Numbered from the stretch's first letter, positions 46,800 through 58,110 are shown. The stretch is 64,000 nucleotides of DNA from Pseudomonas sp. Leaf48 (GCF_001421885.1 NZ_LMLH01000001.1:249151-313150), one strand, 5' to 3'. Made by a program: numbers and translations. The notes: generated from the letters alone by a model not told the origin.

Positions 46800-47740
46800 A
46801 ACCTGTACACGTCGCCGCCGCCGTCATCCGTGACAGCAGTGGCCAGATCCTGATTGCCCGCCGTGCCGATACTCAGCACCAAGGTGGTCTGTGGGAGTTT
46901 CCGGGCGGCAAGGTCGAGGCCGATGAATCGGTAGAAACCGCGCTGGCCCGTGAGCTCCATGAAGAACTGGGAATTGTGGTCGGTGCGGCGCGTCCGCTGA
47001 TCAAGGTCCGCCATGATTACCCGGACAAGCAGGTGTTGCTTGATGTCTGGGAAGTCTCGGCGTTCACCGGCGAACCCCACGGCGCCGAAGGGCAGCCGCT
47101 GGCCTGGGTTGCGCCTCGCGACCTGTCGAGCTATGAGTTCCCGGCAGCGAATCAGCCAATTGTCGCCGCAGCGCGGTTACCGGCACAGTACCTGATCACT
47201 CCCGAGGATCTGGAAACCCCGGCCTTGTTGCGCGGTATCCAGAAAGCCATTGCCAGCGGCATCAAGCTGATTCAGCTGCGGGCACCGAACGGCTACGATC
47301 CCAAGTATCGCGACCTGGCGGTGGATGCCGTGGGCCTGTGTGCCGGCAAGGCGCAGTTGATGATCAAGGGGCCGTTCGAATGGCTGGGGGACTTTCCGGC
47401 TGCCGGTTGGCACATTACTTCTGCTCAGCTGCGCAAGTACGCCGCTGCCGGCCGGCCGTTGCCCGCATCGCGCTGGCTGGCGGCTTCATGCCATGACGCT
47501 GAAGAGCTGGCACTGGCGGAGCAGATGGGGGTGGATTTTGTGACGCTGTCACCGGTGCAGCCGACCTTGACTCATCCGGGGGCTGAGCCGTTGGGGTGGG
47601 AGCGGGCTTCGGGCTTGATCGATGGCTTCAGCAAGCCGGTGTTTCTGTTGGGCGGTGTTGGCCCGGCGGAGCAACAGAAGGCTTGGCAAGCAGGTGCACA
47701 AGGTGTGGCGGGGATTCGGGCGTTTTGGCCTGAAAGCTGA
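46796..47740 (+). CDS. Nudix hydrolase fused to a ThiE-like domain
   Basis: The 314-residue protein starts with a GTG inside the GST stop and has GGAGGAG upstream. Residues 1-130 are a MutT-type Nudix domain with an intact Nudix box (GGKVEADESVETALARELHEE, from residue 37, quoted in part: RELHEELG), suggesting 8-oxo-dGTP clean-up. Residues about 135-314 resemble thiamine-phosphate synthase, but key family residues look replaced (QLRAP for QLRDK, GWHIT for GVHLG). The fusion is usual in pseudomonads; the second half may be non-catalytic. Confidence 0.87.
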   Translation: MKPVHVAAAVIRDSSGQILIARRADTQHQGGLWEFPGGKVEADESVETALARELHEELGIVVGAARPLIKVRHDYPDKQVLLDVWEVSAFTGEPHGAEGQPLAWVAPRDLSSYEFPAANQPIVAAARLPAQYLITPEDLETPALLRGIQKAIASGIKLIQLRAPNGYDPKYRDLAVDAVGLCAGKAQLMIKGPFEWLGDFPAAGWHITSAQLRKYAAAGRPLPASRWLAASCHDAEELALAEQMGVDFVTLSPVQPTLTHPGAEPLGWERASGLIDGFSKPVFLLGGVGPAEQQKAWQAGAQGVAGIRAFWPES

Positions 47741-47765
47741 TTCTGTGCCCATGCAGCCGGCCTCT

Positions 47766-47847
47766 TCGCGAGCAAGCCCGCTCCCACATTAGATCGAGTT
47801 CTTATTGGAGAAATACGATCCACTGTGGGAGCGGGCTTGCTCGCGAA
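47766..47847. repeat. REP inverted pair
   Basis: Inverted REP cores between the convergent Nudix-fusion and adenosyltransferase genes. Confidence 0.9.
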
Positions 47848-47867
47848 GACGGCCTGACAGGCATCGC

Positions 47868-48449
47868 CTAAACCCCAGGCTTCGCCGCCGCTTGCCAGAG
47901 AATCTCCGCAATCCCCTGACGCTTGGCAATCAACCGCGCCACCACAAACAACAGATCCGACAACCGATTGATATACGCCAAGCCAACCCCGGTCAGCGGC
48001 TCGATCGCATTCAATTGCTGACACCGCCGCTCGGCACTGCGCGCCAGGCTACGGCAGACATGGGCCTGGGCAATCAGCGCAGAGCCTCCTGGCAGAATGA
48101 AATTTTCCAGCGGCCCCAACTCTTCGTTCCACACATCGATCGCCGCTTCCAGCCGTTCGATTTCCAGCCCATTGAGCGCCTGATACACCGGCATCGCCAG
48201 TTCACCACCGAGGTCGAACAATCGATGCTGACACGGCGCCAGCACCTCGATCACTTCATTCAAGCCGGGATACTCGGCACGTTGCGCCGCCAACCCGGCA
48301 AGCAGTACGCCAACCTGACTGTTCAGCGAATCGACTTCGCCAATGGCCTCGATCCGAGGGTGGTCCTTGGGCACGCGACGGCCGTCGCCCAGGCCGGTCT
48401 CGCCTTTGTCGCCGGTGCGGGTGTAAATTTTCGACAGGCGAAAGCCCAT
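47868..48449 (-). CDS. PduO-type cob(I)yrinic acid a,c-diamide adenosyltransferase
   Basis: The 193-residue enzyme transfers adenosyl from ATP to cob(I)alamin. Signatures are the ATP-binding N-terminus YTRTGDKGETGLGDGRRV (residues 8-25), GEVDSLNSQVG, and the CRSLARSAERR helix near 136. The ATG at 48449 follows GAGG; a longer frame overlaps the kinase gene. It starts only 2 bp after the kinase stop, so they may be cotranscribed. Confidence 0.9.
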   Translation of the reverse strand: MGFRLSKIYTRTGDKGETGLGDGRRVPKDHPRIEAIGEVDSLNSQVGVLLAGLAAQRAEYPGLNEVIEVLAPCQHRLFDLGGELAMPVYQALNGLEIERLEAAIDVWNEELGPLENFILPGGSALIAQAHVCRSLARSAERRCQQLNAIEPLTGVGLAYINRLSDLLFVVARLIAKRQGIAEILWQAAAKPGV

Positions 48450-48451
48450 GG

Positions 48452-50491
48452 TTACCTCGAAAGCTGTTTGATTTCCTGGGAGACAAGCGGGGTGCCGCTC
48501 GCCAAGGGCAGGCGCAAGGTGAAACAAGTGCCCTGGCCCACGGACGATTGCACTTCCATCTGGCCCTTGTGGTTGTTGGTGATGATGAAGTATGACACCG
48601 ACAGGCCAAGGCCAGTGCCCTGGCCGATTTCCTTGGTGGTGAAGAAAGGCTCGAAGGTGCGTTTACGTACGTTTTCGGTCATGCCGATGCCGTTGTCCTC
48701 GACCTGGATTTCCGCCCAGGGCGGGTTGAGCCGTGTGCGCAGAATGATCCGCCCCGGCTCACTGTCGTCTTCACGCTGGTGGATGGCCTGGGCTGCGTTT
48801 TTCAGCAGATTGAGCAGCACTTGCTCCAGTTCGTTGGCGGTGCCGGGCACCGGGCCCAGCGCGGGATCGAACTGACGAATGATTGCCTGGCCCTTGAAGT
48901 CAAAACCGATGGCCAGGTCGAAGTCGTTACCGGCGATTTCAACGGCCTGGTCGATCAGCGCCGGCAGATCACAGGGGGCCATTTGCCGGGTGCTGCGACG
49001 GCTGAAGCTGAGCATGTGGGTGACGATCTTTGCCGCCCGGGCCCCGGCCTGCTGGATGCCGTCGAGCAACTGTGGCACTTCGCGCACTTGCAGATACTGG
49101 TTGACCGTCGCCAGATCGATGCCTGCCTGCTCGGCCATTTCGAGATTCTTCGGCAGTTCCGGTGACAGGCGGCGACGGATGTTCTGTACGTTGTGCAGGA
49201 TCGCCCCCAAGGGGTTGTTGATTTCGTGGGCCATGCCGGCGGCCAGGCCGCCCACCGATAGCATTTTCTCCGACTGCACCATCATTTCTTCCAGCGACAG
49301 GCGCTGGGTAATGTCGTCGATCCGAATGACCACGCCACGCCCGGCGCCGCCCATTAACGGGTAGAACGTCAGGGCGTAGTGGCGGGGCTCGTCGTCCTTG
49401 ACCCAGGTAACACGTTCGATTTTCGCCACTGTATGTTGTTCGACGGTTTGCTTGAGCTGGGGTAAAAACGGCTTGAGCGGTTCGAAAGCGAGGTAGATCG
49501 GCTGATTCAAGGCTTCATCCAGGCGGGTCCCGGACAGGGCGCTGGCCTCCTGGTTCCATTGGGTCACGTAGAGCTGCTCGTCGAGGGCAATCAGCGCCGA
49601 CGGCATGGAGTCGATGATGCTATTGAGGTAGTTCTGGAAACCGGTGAGCTTCTTCTCGATCTTGCTGCGCACCTGGACTTCGAGTTCCAGCTTGCGGTTG
49701 GTATGGCGGGTTTCCTCGGCGAGCCCCTGGGCCTGGTCATAGGCTTGCTGTGAGTCGTCCCGGGCCCGTTTGAGCTGCTGCTCCCTTGCCTCGATTCGCG
49801 AGAGCATGGTGTTGAAGGCTTCGGCGAGGCTGCCGATTTCGTCGTGGTTGCCACGGGACGCGCGCAGGGCGTAGTTCTCTTCGCGGGTCACCTGTCGGGA
49901 CAACTCTTCGAGTTGATGGATCGGCCGGGTAATCAGACGCTTGATCTGGCGGGCAATCACCAGCCACAACAGCACACTGAAGATCAGGATGCCGAGGCTG
50001 GCGGTCAGGGTTCCGGTGTAGAACGCCATCGGCAGCTCACTGCTGGCCACCAGCAACAGGTGGCCGGGCGCGGCGCCGGGGCGGGGCAGGGTGATGACTT
50101 GATTGCTGCGAAACTCGGTGGTCTGCCAGGCTTCGATGTGCCGGGAATGTTTCGGCAGTTCGAGTTTGTCGCCGTGCTGCAGCTGCGCAAGGCGTTCACC
50201 TTTGCCGTCGTATATCGCTGCCGCGCGTAGCGGAGAATAGCTATTGAGTTCATTGAGCAGGCGTTCGGCGCTTTGCGGTGACTCTACAGCCTCTGATGCC
50301 AGGCTCGGGTTGGAAACCAGTCGGCCGATGGTCTGCAGGGCCTGGGGCGCCATGCTCGCCTGGGAGATGTAGTAGGCGGCGCTGATAAACGTCAGGTTGG
50401 CGACCAGCAGAACAGTGGTCAATAGCACCAGCAGGGCGGCCAGCAGTTTCTGACCGACAGGCAGGTTTTCGAGGCGCTGGCGCAATGGCAT
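48452..50491 (-). CDS. Membrane sensor histidine kinase with HAMP and PAS domains
   Basis: The 679-residue kinase has membrane segments at about 14-38 and 161-181, a periplasmic domain between them, HAMP (about 182-235), a coiled linker, a PAS domain (about 285-395), the phospho-acceptor H422 in AAGMAHEINNPLGAI, and an ATPase domain with NELEQVLLNLLKNAAQA and GQGTGLGLSVS. No response regulator gene is adjacent, so the partner is elsewhere. Its position near panE matches PAO1 PA4398 as I recall. Confidence 0.9.
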   Translation of the reverse strand: MPLRQRLENLPVGQKLLAALLVLLTTVLLVANLTFISAAYYISQASMAPQALQTIGRLVSNPSLASEAVESPQSAERLLNELNSYSPLRAAAIYDGKGERLAQLQHGDKLELPKHSRHIEAWQTTEFRSNQVITLPRPGAAPGHLLLVASSELPMAFYTGTLTASLGILIFSVLLWLVIARQIKRLITRPIHQLEELSRQVTREENYALRASRGNHDEIGSLAEAFNTMLSRIEAREQQLKRARDDSQQAYDQAQGLAEETRHTNRKLELEVQVRSKIEKKLTGFQNYLNSIIDSMPSALIALDEQLYVTQWNQEASALSGTRLDEALNQPIYLAFEPLKPFLPQLKQTVEQHTVAKIERVTWVKDDEPRHYALTFYPLMGGAGRGVVIRIDDITQRLSLEEMMVQSEKMLSVGGLAAGMAHEINNPLGAILHNVQNIRRRLSPELPKNLEMAEQAGIDLATVNQYLQVREVPQLLDGIQQAGARAAKIVTHMLSFSRRSTRQMAPCDLPALIDQAVEIAGNDFDLAIGFDFKGQAIIRQFDPALGPVPGTANELEQVLLNLLKNAAQAIHQREDDSEPGRIILRTRLNPPWAEIQVEDNGIGMTENVRKRTFEPFFTTKEIGQGTGLGLSVSYFIITNNHKGQMEVQSSVGQGTCFTLRLPLASGTPLVSQEIKQLSR

Positions 50492-50536
50492 CAGGTTGAT
50501 CGCTGCAAAGGAACAAGTGGCCAGCGTAGCCGCTGC

Positions 50537-53068
<2,532 letters not shown>

Positions 53069-53112
53069 TACGGGTAGTCGTCACTGCCTGACTTTGTGGT
53101 CAGGCAAGCAAT

Positions 53113-53145
53113 AAAAAAAGGCCCATCCGAAGATGGGCCTTTTTG
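53113..53145. terminator. Bidirectional terminator between mscS and oprD
   Basis: AAAGGCCCATC and GATGGGCCTTT form an 11-bp stem with a CGAA loop, flanked by A and T runs, between the convergent genes. Confidence 0.9.
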
Positions 53146-53173
53146 TTTGTTACCGCAAACTAACTGGATGCGA

Positions 53174-54502
53174 TTACAAAACCGACAGCGGGTAGTCGAC
53201 GATGAAACGGAACTCTTTCACGTCGCCTTCGCCCTGGTCGGCGTTAGCGAAGTGCCATGCCTGACGAATACGGAAGGACAGGTCTTTTGCCGGGCCAGTC
53301 TGTACAACGTACTTGGCTTCGAAGTTGGTTTCGTTGTGCTTGCCATCTGCACCGTACAGGCCAGCGTAAGCGCTGTTGGCCGGAGTGTTGGTACCGTCGA
53401 TGTCCCAGCCTTTCACGTAACGGGTCATGAAGCTCAGACCTGGAACGCCGTACTCAGCCATTTTCAGGTCGTAACGAACCTGGGCAGACTTCTCGTTTGG
53501 TGCGTTGAAGTCAGAGTACTGGATGGAGTTGGCGAGGAAGATCGAGTCGCCACCGCGGTTGTTCTTGCCCACACCGATGTAGTCGAACGGAGTGTCGCCG
53601 TTGACCTTCTGGAAGCCCAGGGTAATGGTGTGTGCTTTCAGGAACGAGAAAGCAGCAGCCAGGGAGAACGTGGTGTTGCTGATGTCGCCGGCTTTGGCAT
53701 CACCAGTGTCTTTGGTGTTGTAGATGTTACCGTCCAGGTTCAACGACTCACTGTCGGTGAATGGAATGGTGTAGTTCAGGTTGGCGTAGTACTGGTTCCA
53801 GATGTCTTCCAGCTTGGCGCCGTACAGCGATGCGCTCAGGTTGTCGGTGAAGCCGTATTTGCCACCGAAGTAATCGATTTTGTTGGCTTCTTCACCAGCG
53901 TAGGTTGCCCACAGGCCACCGTCACTGGCGTTTTTGTCCTGGCTGCTCGCCGAGTAGAAGTGACCGGCTTCGAGGTCAAGGTCTTTGATCTCGCTGCTTT
54001 GCAGTTGGATACCGGTTGCAGTTTGCGGCAGGATACGGGAACCGCCCACAGCGAACACTGGAGCAGTGCTTGGCTGCATTTCGCCGACTTTCAGCTCGGT
54101 TTTCGATACGCGGAATTTAACTGCGCCGCCGGCTTTGCCCTGGCTGTCGTTAACTTCGCCATCAGCGTCACGGCTCATGTTGCCGGTGCCGCCGGTGCCG
54201 TCGCTACCGTCCAGTTTGATTGCCAGGTAACCGAATGCATCAACGCCAACGCCGATCAGGCCCTGGGTGTAACCGGAGCTGTAGTTGCCCCAGATGCCCT
54301 GGGTCCAGTCTTTCTGGTCGTTGCCGCCATCTTTGTTATCACGGTTGAAGTAGTAGTTGCGAACCAGCAAGTTCAGCGTGCTGTCTTCAACAAAACCTTT
54401 GGCTTCAGCCTGGTCACTTACGAAAGGTGCGGCCGTAGCCAACTGAGTACTGGCTGCTGCTGCAACTGCCAGTGCGATCATGCTCCACTTCATCACGCGC
54501 AT
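53174..54502 (-). CDS. oprD: OprD-family outer-membrane porin
   Basis: The 442-residue porin starts after AAAGGAG and has a signal peptide cleaved after ATAAP-like residues (near 25). The mature protein begins FVSDQAEAKGFVEDS and ends DVKEFRFIVDYPLSVL with the terminal aromatic-hydrophobic pattern of beta-barrels. GGAVKFRVSKTELKVGEMQP and DYIGVGKNNRGGDSIF match PAO1 OprD closely. OprD takes up basic amino acids and admits carbapenems. The HIT, slyX and cold-shock genes beside it are the PAO1 neighbours. Confidence 0.93.
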   Translation of the reverse strand: MRVMKWSMIALAVAAAASTQLATAAPFVSDQAEAKGFVEDSTLNLLVRNYYFNRDNKDGGNDQKDWTQGIWGNYSSGYTQGLIGVGVDAFGYLAIKLDGSDGTGGTGNMSRDADGEVNDSQGKAGGAVKFRVSKTELKVGEMQPSTAPVFAVGGSRILPQTATGIQLQSSEIKDLDLEAGHFYSASSQDKNASDGGLWATYAGEEANKIDYFGGKYGFTDNLSASLYGAKLEDIWNQYYANLNYTIPFTDSESLNLDGNIYNTKDTGDAKAGDISNTTFSLAAAFSFLKAHTITLGFQKVNGDTPFDYIGVGKNNRGGDSIFLANSIQYSDFNAPNEKSAQVRYDLKMAEYGVPGLSFMTRYVKGWDIDGTNTPANSAYAGLYGADGKHNETNFEAKYVVQTGPAKDLSFRIRQAWHFANADQGEGDVKEFRFIVDYPLSVL

Positions 54503-55397
54503 CGTGATTTGCTCCTTTGGTTTTAGAAGAGTACTGCCGTCCCACCTGTTTTATTATCTGGGCGGCTCTTTCTTTTTGTGTCGGCGCAAACTTATATCAC
54601 GCCGACAATGTTGGCGATACTTGCGCATCCATCCTTTCGGCTTCTTTACGACCCTGTCGCAAAGAGCTTGGTAGATGTCGCAAATCTACAACCCCGACGC
54701 ATCCGGGTTGACAACGTCAATACTTTTTTTCTGAATCTGAGTGCCAAAAAGAGTCCCTGGTGAAACGCTGAATCTCCCTTGGGCTACCCTGCCACTGTGT
54801 TATTTGCCTTCAATGAATCCACTTCCAGCGGATGCATCGCAGGCGATGTGGGTGTGAATGCAACAAACGTGCACAAATCATGAATCTGTTGCCAATTTTT
54901 TCTGATGCTCCGCCAAATGCCGTAAAGACCTCATGAAACCGGGGGGATCAAGGGGGCGTCGTTATGGCTTGACGTCGAACTTTGCATCATGTTGCGCAGT
55001 CGGGTCGAAACCTGACACGCAAAAATGTTACCGGTTCACACCGCCAGTGGGTATTCGGCGGATGTCGAAGCATCCAGCGTAGACCGTCTGTGCGATTTTG
55101 GTGCAAAAAATTTCAACGCTCGTGGTGAATTTACCCAGAATACCCATGGGTGTGAAGCGAACACTTCCTTATTGTTCAGTCATTTGCACACTTTTTTTCA
55201 CAAGATGGTTCTGATGTGGTGCGTCCTGGCAAAAAGTGTTTCAAGTCGGGGCGCGGTTGTGGGTTCCGGTTAGACCTTTGCAGGGTTCGTCGTGAAGCCG
55301 GCTGCGTTCGCAGGTATGCTGCCGTCCAGTCGCTTGGTGCGCGATCCTTCGGGAGGGGCGCTAAGCTGAAAATGATGATCCGACCGGAGTGCGCACA
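54503..55397. other. 895-bp gene-free region upstream of oprD and the HIT gene
   Basis: This long gap holds the oprD and HIT-gene promoters. Two dyads are clear: GTCGGCG/CGCCGAC (54580-54586 and 54600-54606, 13-base loop) and TTGAC-AAC-GTCAA (54708-54720). Open frames in it, such as 55025-55273, lack ribosome sites and domain similarity. A small RNA or a long leader is possible; I cannot show one. Confidence 0.5.
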
Positions 55398-55823
55398 GTG
55401 TTCGCCCTAGATCCACGACTTCAACAAGACACATTGCCGATCGGGGATTTCCCCTTGTGCCGGCTGCTGCTGTCCAATGACTCGAACTATCCCTGGTTCA
55501 TCCTGGTGCCTCGTCGTGAGGCTATCAGCGAAATATTTCAGTTGGATGTCGCAGACCAGCAGCTGCTTTGGCAGGAAACCAGCGCTCTGGCGCAAATACT
55601 CAAAAGCTTGTTCGACGCGGACAAGATGAACGTTGCGACCCTGGGCAATATGGTCAGTCAGTTACACATGCACGTCATCGTACGCACTCAAGGGGATGCC
55701 GCCTGGCCGGCTCCGGTTTGGGGCAAACACCCGGCCAAGCCCTACGCTGGCGAGCAAATTGCGGCTATTCGCGAACGTTTGCGTCTGGTGTTGACCAATG
55801 ACTTTACGTTTCTGGAGGTTTGA
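55398..55823 (+). CDS. HIT-family nucleotide hydrolase-like protein
   Basis: The 141-residue protein has the histidine triad LHMHVIV near residue 95 and the family segment PWFILVPRRE. HIT proteins hydrolyse or transfer nucleoside phosphates. I prefer the GTG at 55398, eight bases after CGGAG; a GTG three codons earlier is too close to that site. It is 3 bp upstream of slyX and cotranscribed with it. Confidence 0.88.
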   Translation: MFALDPRLQQDTLPIGDFPLCRLLLSNDSNYPWFILVPRREAISEIFQLDVADQQLLWQETSALAQILKSLFDADKMNVATLGNMVSQLHMHVIVRTQGDAAWPAPVWGKHPAKPYAGEQIAAIRERLRLVLTNDFTFLEV

Positions 55824-55826
55824 GCC

Positions 55827-56033
55827 ATGAGCCTGGAAGAACGCGTTACCGATCTGGAAAGCCGCCTGGCTTTTCAGGATGACACCATCCAGGCATTGAA
55901 TGATGTACTGGTGGCGCAACAACGGGTGGTCGAGCGCCTGCAACTGCAGATGGCCGCGCTGCTCAAGCGGCAAGAGGAAATGGTCGGGCAGTTCGACTCG
56001 TTCGAGCAAGAGGCGCCTCCACCGCATTACTGA
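55827..56033 (+). CDS. slyX: SlyX family protein
   Basis: The 68-residue protein is mostly coiled coil ([38 protein letters not shown]) and ends in PPPHY, as SlyX proteins do. The function is not established. Gene order HIT-slyX matches PAO1. Confidence 0.9.
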   Translation: MSLEERVTDLESRLAFQDDTIQALNDVLVAQQRVVERLQLQMAALLKRQEEMVGQFDSFEQEAPPPHY

Positions 56034-56045
56034 AACCCGGGTAAT

Positions 56046-56083
56046 AAAAAACCGCGAACAGCCTGGCTGTTCGCGGTTTTTTT
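56046..56083. terminator. Bidirectional terminator after slyX
   Basis: AACCGCGAACAG and CTGTTCGCGGTT form a 12-bp stem with a five-base loop, with A and T runs on both sides, between slyX and the convergent cold-shock gene. Confidence 0.9.
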
Positions 56084-56093
56084 CAGCCCTGGA

Positions 56094-56696
56094 TCAGCGT
56101 CGCGGCAGAGCGGCGATCACGTCCTCGGCTTGCAGGCCCTTGTCTCGATTCATGACCGAGAACTCCACGCGCTGGCCTTCGACCAGGACGCGGTGGCCTT
56201 CACCACGAATGGCCCGGAAGTGCACGAAGATATCGTCGCCGGAATCGCGGGAAATAAAGCCGAAGCCTTTGGAGGTGTTGAACCACTTGACGGTGCCGGT
56301 ATCACGGTTGCTCATGTCGTAGCTGGATGACGCGGCTGCCGGTGACGATTTGTAGAAACTGATGGCCAGGTGCAGGGTTACGGCGATCAGGGCTGCGACC
56401 AGACTGAACAGGACGGCAGGTTGACCGGCGATTTCCGGCATTGGCGCGATCAATGTCAGGGTTTGCAGGACCACGGCGAGAATCAGCAGGGCGCTGACCA
56501 GATTTTGCAGTTGATGGCGCGGACCTTTGTTCCAGTAAGGGATAACCGGAGCAAGAGTGAGGTTGAGCAAGCCAAAAAAGGCCAGGTACAGAGCATCGGG
56601 TTGTTGCAGGTAAGGCAAGCCTTCGGATTGCAGGCTCGGGATAAAGGACAGCAGCAAGGCCGCTGCACCTATCAGCAGGTGGACGATTTTCAACAT
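56094..56696 (-). CDS. Membrane protein with C-terminal cold-shock domain
   Basis: The 200-residue protein has about four hydrophobic segments in residues 1-115, a short linker, then a complete cold-shock domain from about 133: [15 protein letters not shown] with RNP1, DIFVHFRAI with RNP2, and [17 protein letters not shown]. The nucleic-acid-binding domain would be tethered to the inner membrane on the cytoplasmic side. A cold-shock gene stands at this place in PAO1. Confidence 0.87.
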   Translation of the reverse strand: MLKIVHLLIGAAALLLSFIPSLQSEGLPYLQQPDALYLAFFGLLNLTLAPVIPYWNKGPRHQLQNLVSALLILAVVLQTLTLIAPMPEIAGQPAVLFSLVAALIAVTLHLAISFYKSSPAAASSSYDMSNRDTGTVKWFNTSKGFGFISRDSGDDIFVHFRAIRGEGHRVLVEGQRVEFSVMNRDKGLQAEDVIAALPRR

Positions 56697-56927
56697 TTTG
56701 ATTAACTCACGTTAAGACAGCTCACAAGGAAGAGCTGATGGCGCACGGTTCGCTTCAGAACAATAAGAGGCGTTGGACACGTACCCGGTATCAGCCTATG
56801 CGCCACGCCCGAAAAAAAGGGCACTGACGACACGCTGCCTATTTAACAGCAAAGCTGCAAGCTACTCAAATCAAGGCGTCCGGCGGTGTATGGGGGGCGA
56901 TTTGTCGCAGCTTGCCGGTCATCTTTG

Positions 56928-57217
56928 GTGTTCGAAGAGCAATACAACGAATTGGCCCTGGCGGTCGATTCGATTGCCGAGCGCATTCGCCCTGGCGGTC
57001 GATTCGATTGCCGAGCGCATTCGCGCCCTCGGGTTTCCTGCTCCCGGTGCCTACTCTGTTTATGCGCGGCTCTGCTCTATAAAGGAAGAAGTGGGCGTGC
57101 CCGCCGCCGAGGACGTGAGCCGGCAACTGGTCATGGGCCAGGAGGCTGTAACTCGTGCGGCGCGGGGACTCTTCCGTTGCTCGACAAGGTCAGTGACGAA
57201 CCCACGGCTGACCTGCC
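56928..57217 (+). pseudogene. dps: Remnant of a dps-like DNA-starvation protein gene
   Basis: Segments typical of Dps are scattered over two frames: FEEQYNELALAVDSIAERIR from 56931, a second AVDSIAERIRALGFPAPGAY from about 57001 in the next frame, then QLVMGQEAVTRAARGLF, and PLLDKVSDEPTADL from 57174 back in the first frame. The first shift is caused by a 34-bp tandem duplication, the second by loss of one base near 57174. The N-terminal helix with the ferroxidase histidine and the C-terminal helix are missing. In PAO1 a DNA-binding stress protein gene lies here, between the cold-shock gene and aspS. Confidence 0.85.
56956..57023. repeat. 34-bp tandem duplication inside the dps remnant
   Basis: The 34 bases at 56956-56989 are repeated exactly at 56990-57023. 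Because 34 is not a multiple of three, it shifts the Dps reading frame. Confidence 0.95.
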
Positions 57218-57438
57218 TTCCTACCCTGCCAATACCTTGCTTGTTGAAGGAGTGAGCGCCGCGATGTGTGGGAAATGTCCTGGAGTAGGACGTGCTCCAT
57301 GATCGCTCTCTTGTTGTCGGCTTCTCCTACGTGGAGGGTCATAAAGTCATCTGGATATACCTTTGTCCCTGCGTTTTTATAGGTCGACAGACAGTTGCTC
57401 TTGTAAAGATGCAGTGATGGCAAAGGAGTGTCAGCGAT

Positions 57439-57753
57439 ATGGTTTATGGCAGAAAGGACGAGGATATAAGGATTGATCCGTTTGTCCGTGAGTTCGATAT
57501 GGGGCTGGTCCGGCCCCTGTCCCGATCGGTACGTTTGAATGGCTTCGCGACCTGTTTGCGCCTTGAGCAGGTTTACTGGGATATTCTGGCGGAAATGGCC
57601 CGGCTCAATCGTTGCACCATCAGTACCCTGTTGTCCCACGTGGACCGCGAAGTTCACTTGCGTCATGGCGGGGTGAAGAACTTCAGCGGTCTGGTGCGGG
57701 TTGTCTGTGTTGTACACAGCCTCAGGGAAGGGCGATGCATGGCAATGGCCTAG
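57439..57753 (+). CDS. Ribbon-helix-helix domain protein
   Basis: The 104-residue protein follows AAAGGAG at ten bases. Its core, RSVRLNGFATCLRLEQVYWDILAEMARLNRCTISTLLSHVD, fits the RHH_4-type fold: a strand, then two helices used for DNA binding (quoted in part: SVRLNGFATCLRLEQVYW). It lies between the dps remnant and the aspS operon, where I recall no gene in PAO1. Targets are unknown. Confidence 0.7.
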   Translation: MVYGRKDEDIRIDPFVREFDMGLVRPLSRSVRLNGFATCLRLEQVYWDILAEMARLNRCTISTLLSHVDREVHLRHGGVKNFSGLVRVVCVVHSLREGRCMAMA

Positions 57754-57782
57754 CGGCGTAGTTAAAGCGGCAGAGTGTCGGT

Positions 57783-57827
57783 CTGTGCAGTCTTACGGCT
57801 GCACAGGCAGCATTTAATGGATATAAT
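57783..57827 (+). promoter_or_regulatory. Hairpin and -10 box upstream of the zinc-ribbon gene
   Basis: CTGTGCAG (57783-57790) and CTGCACAG (57799-57806) form a perfect 8-bp hairpin, followed by TATAAT (57822-57827). The hairpin may end the preceding gene, and the TATAAT may start the aspS operon; no good -35 box is seen. Confidence 0.4.
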
Positions 57828-57888
57828 CCCGCTCTTTGCCGCGAAACCCTGCGTGTGCGGTAGCAATCTGATCGCCGAGACAACCTCC

Positions 57889-58110
57889 ATGCCGATGTAC
57901 GATTATCAATGTGCTTCCTGTGGTCATCAGTTGGAAGCCATTCAAAAGATCAGCGACGCACCGCTGGTCGACTGCCCTGCCTGCCAGGCGCCAGAGCTGA
58001 AAAAGATGCTGTCCATGCCGGGCTTTCGCCTGAGCGGCAGCGGCTGGTACGAAACCGATTTCAAGACCGGTTCCAAGAAGAACCTGGCCGGCGGCGATAA
58101 AGCTGACTAA
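57889..58110 (+). CDS. FmdB-family zinc-ribbon protein
   Basis: The 73-residue protein starts MPMYDYQCASCGHQLE and has a second pair in VDCPACQAP, giving the CxxC-CxxC zinc ribbon of the FmdB/CxxC_CxxC_SSSS family. The function is unknown; members often precede aspS, as here, 119 bp upstream. Confidence 0.85.
   Translation: MPMYDYQCASCGHQLEAIQKISDAPLVDCPACQAPELKKMLSMPGFRLSGSGWYETDFKTGSKKNLAGGDKAD

Noticed and set aside
55025..55273. 82-codon open frame in the oprD upstream gap
   Set aside because: No ribosome site, no domain, and odd composition; kept only as part of the gene-free region.
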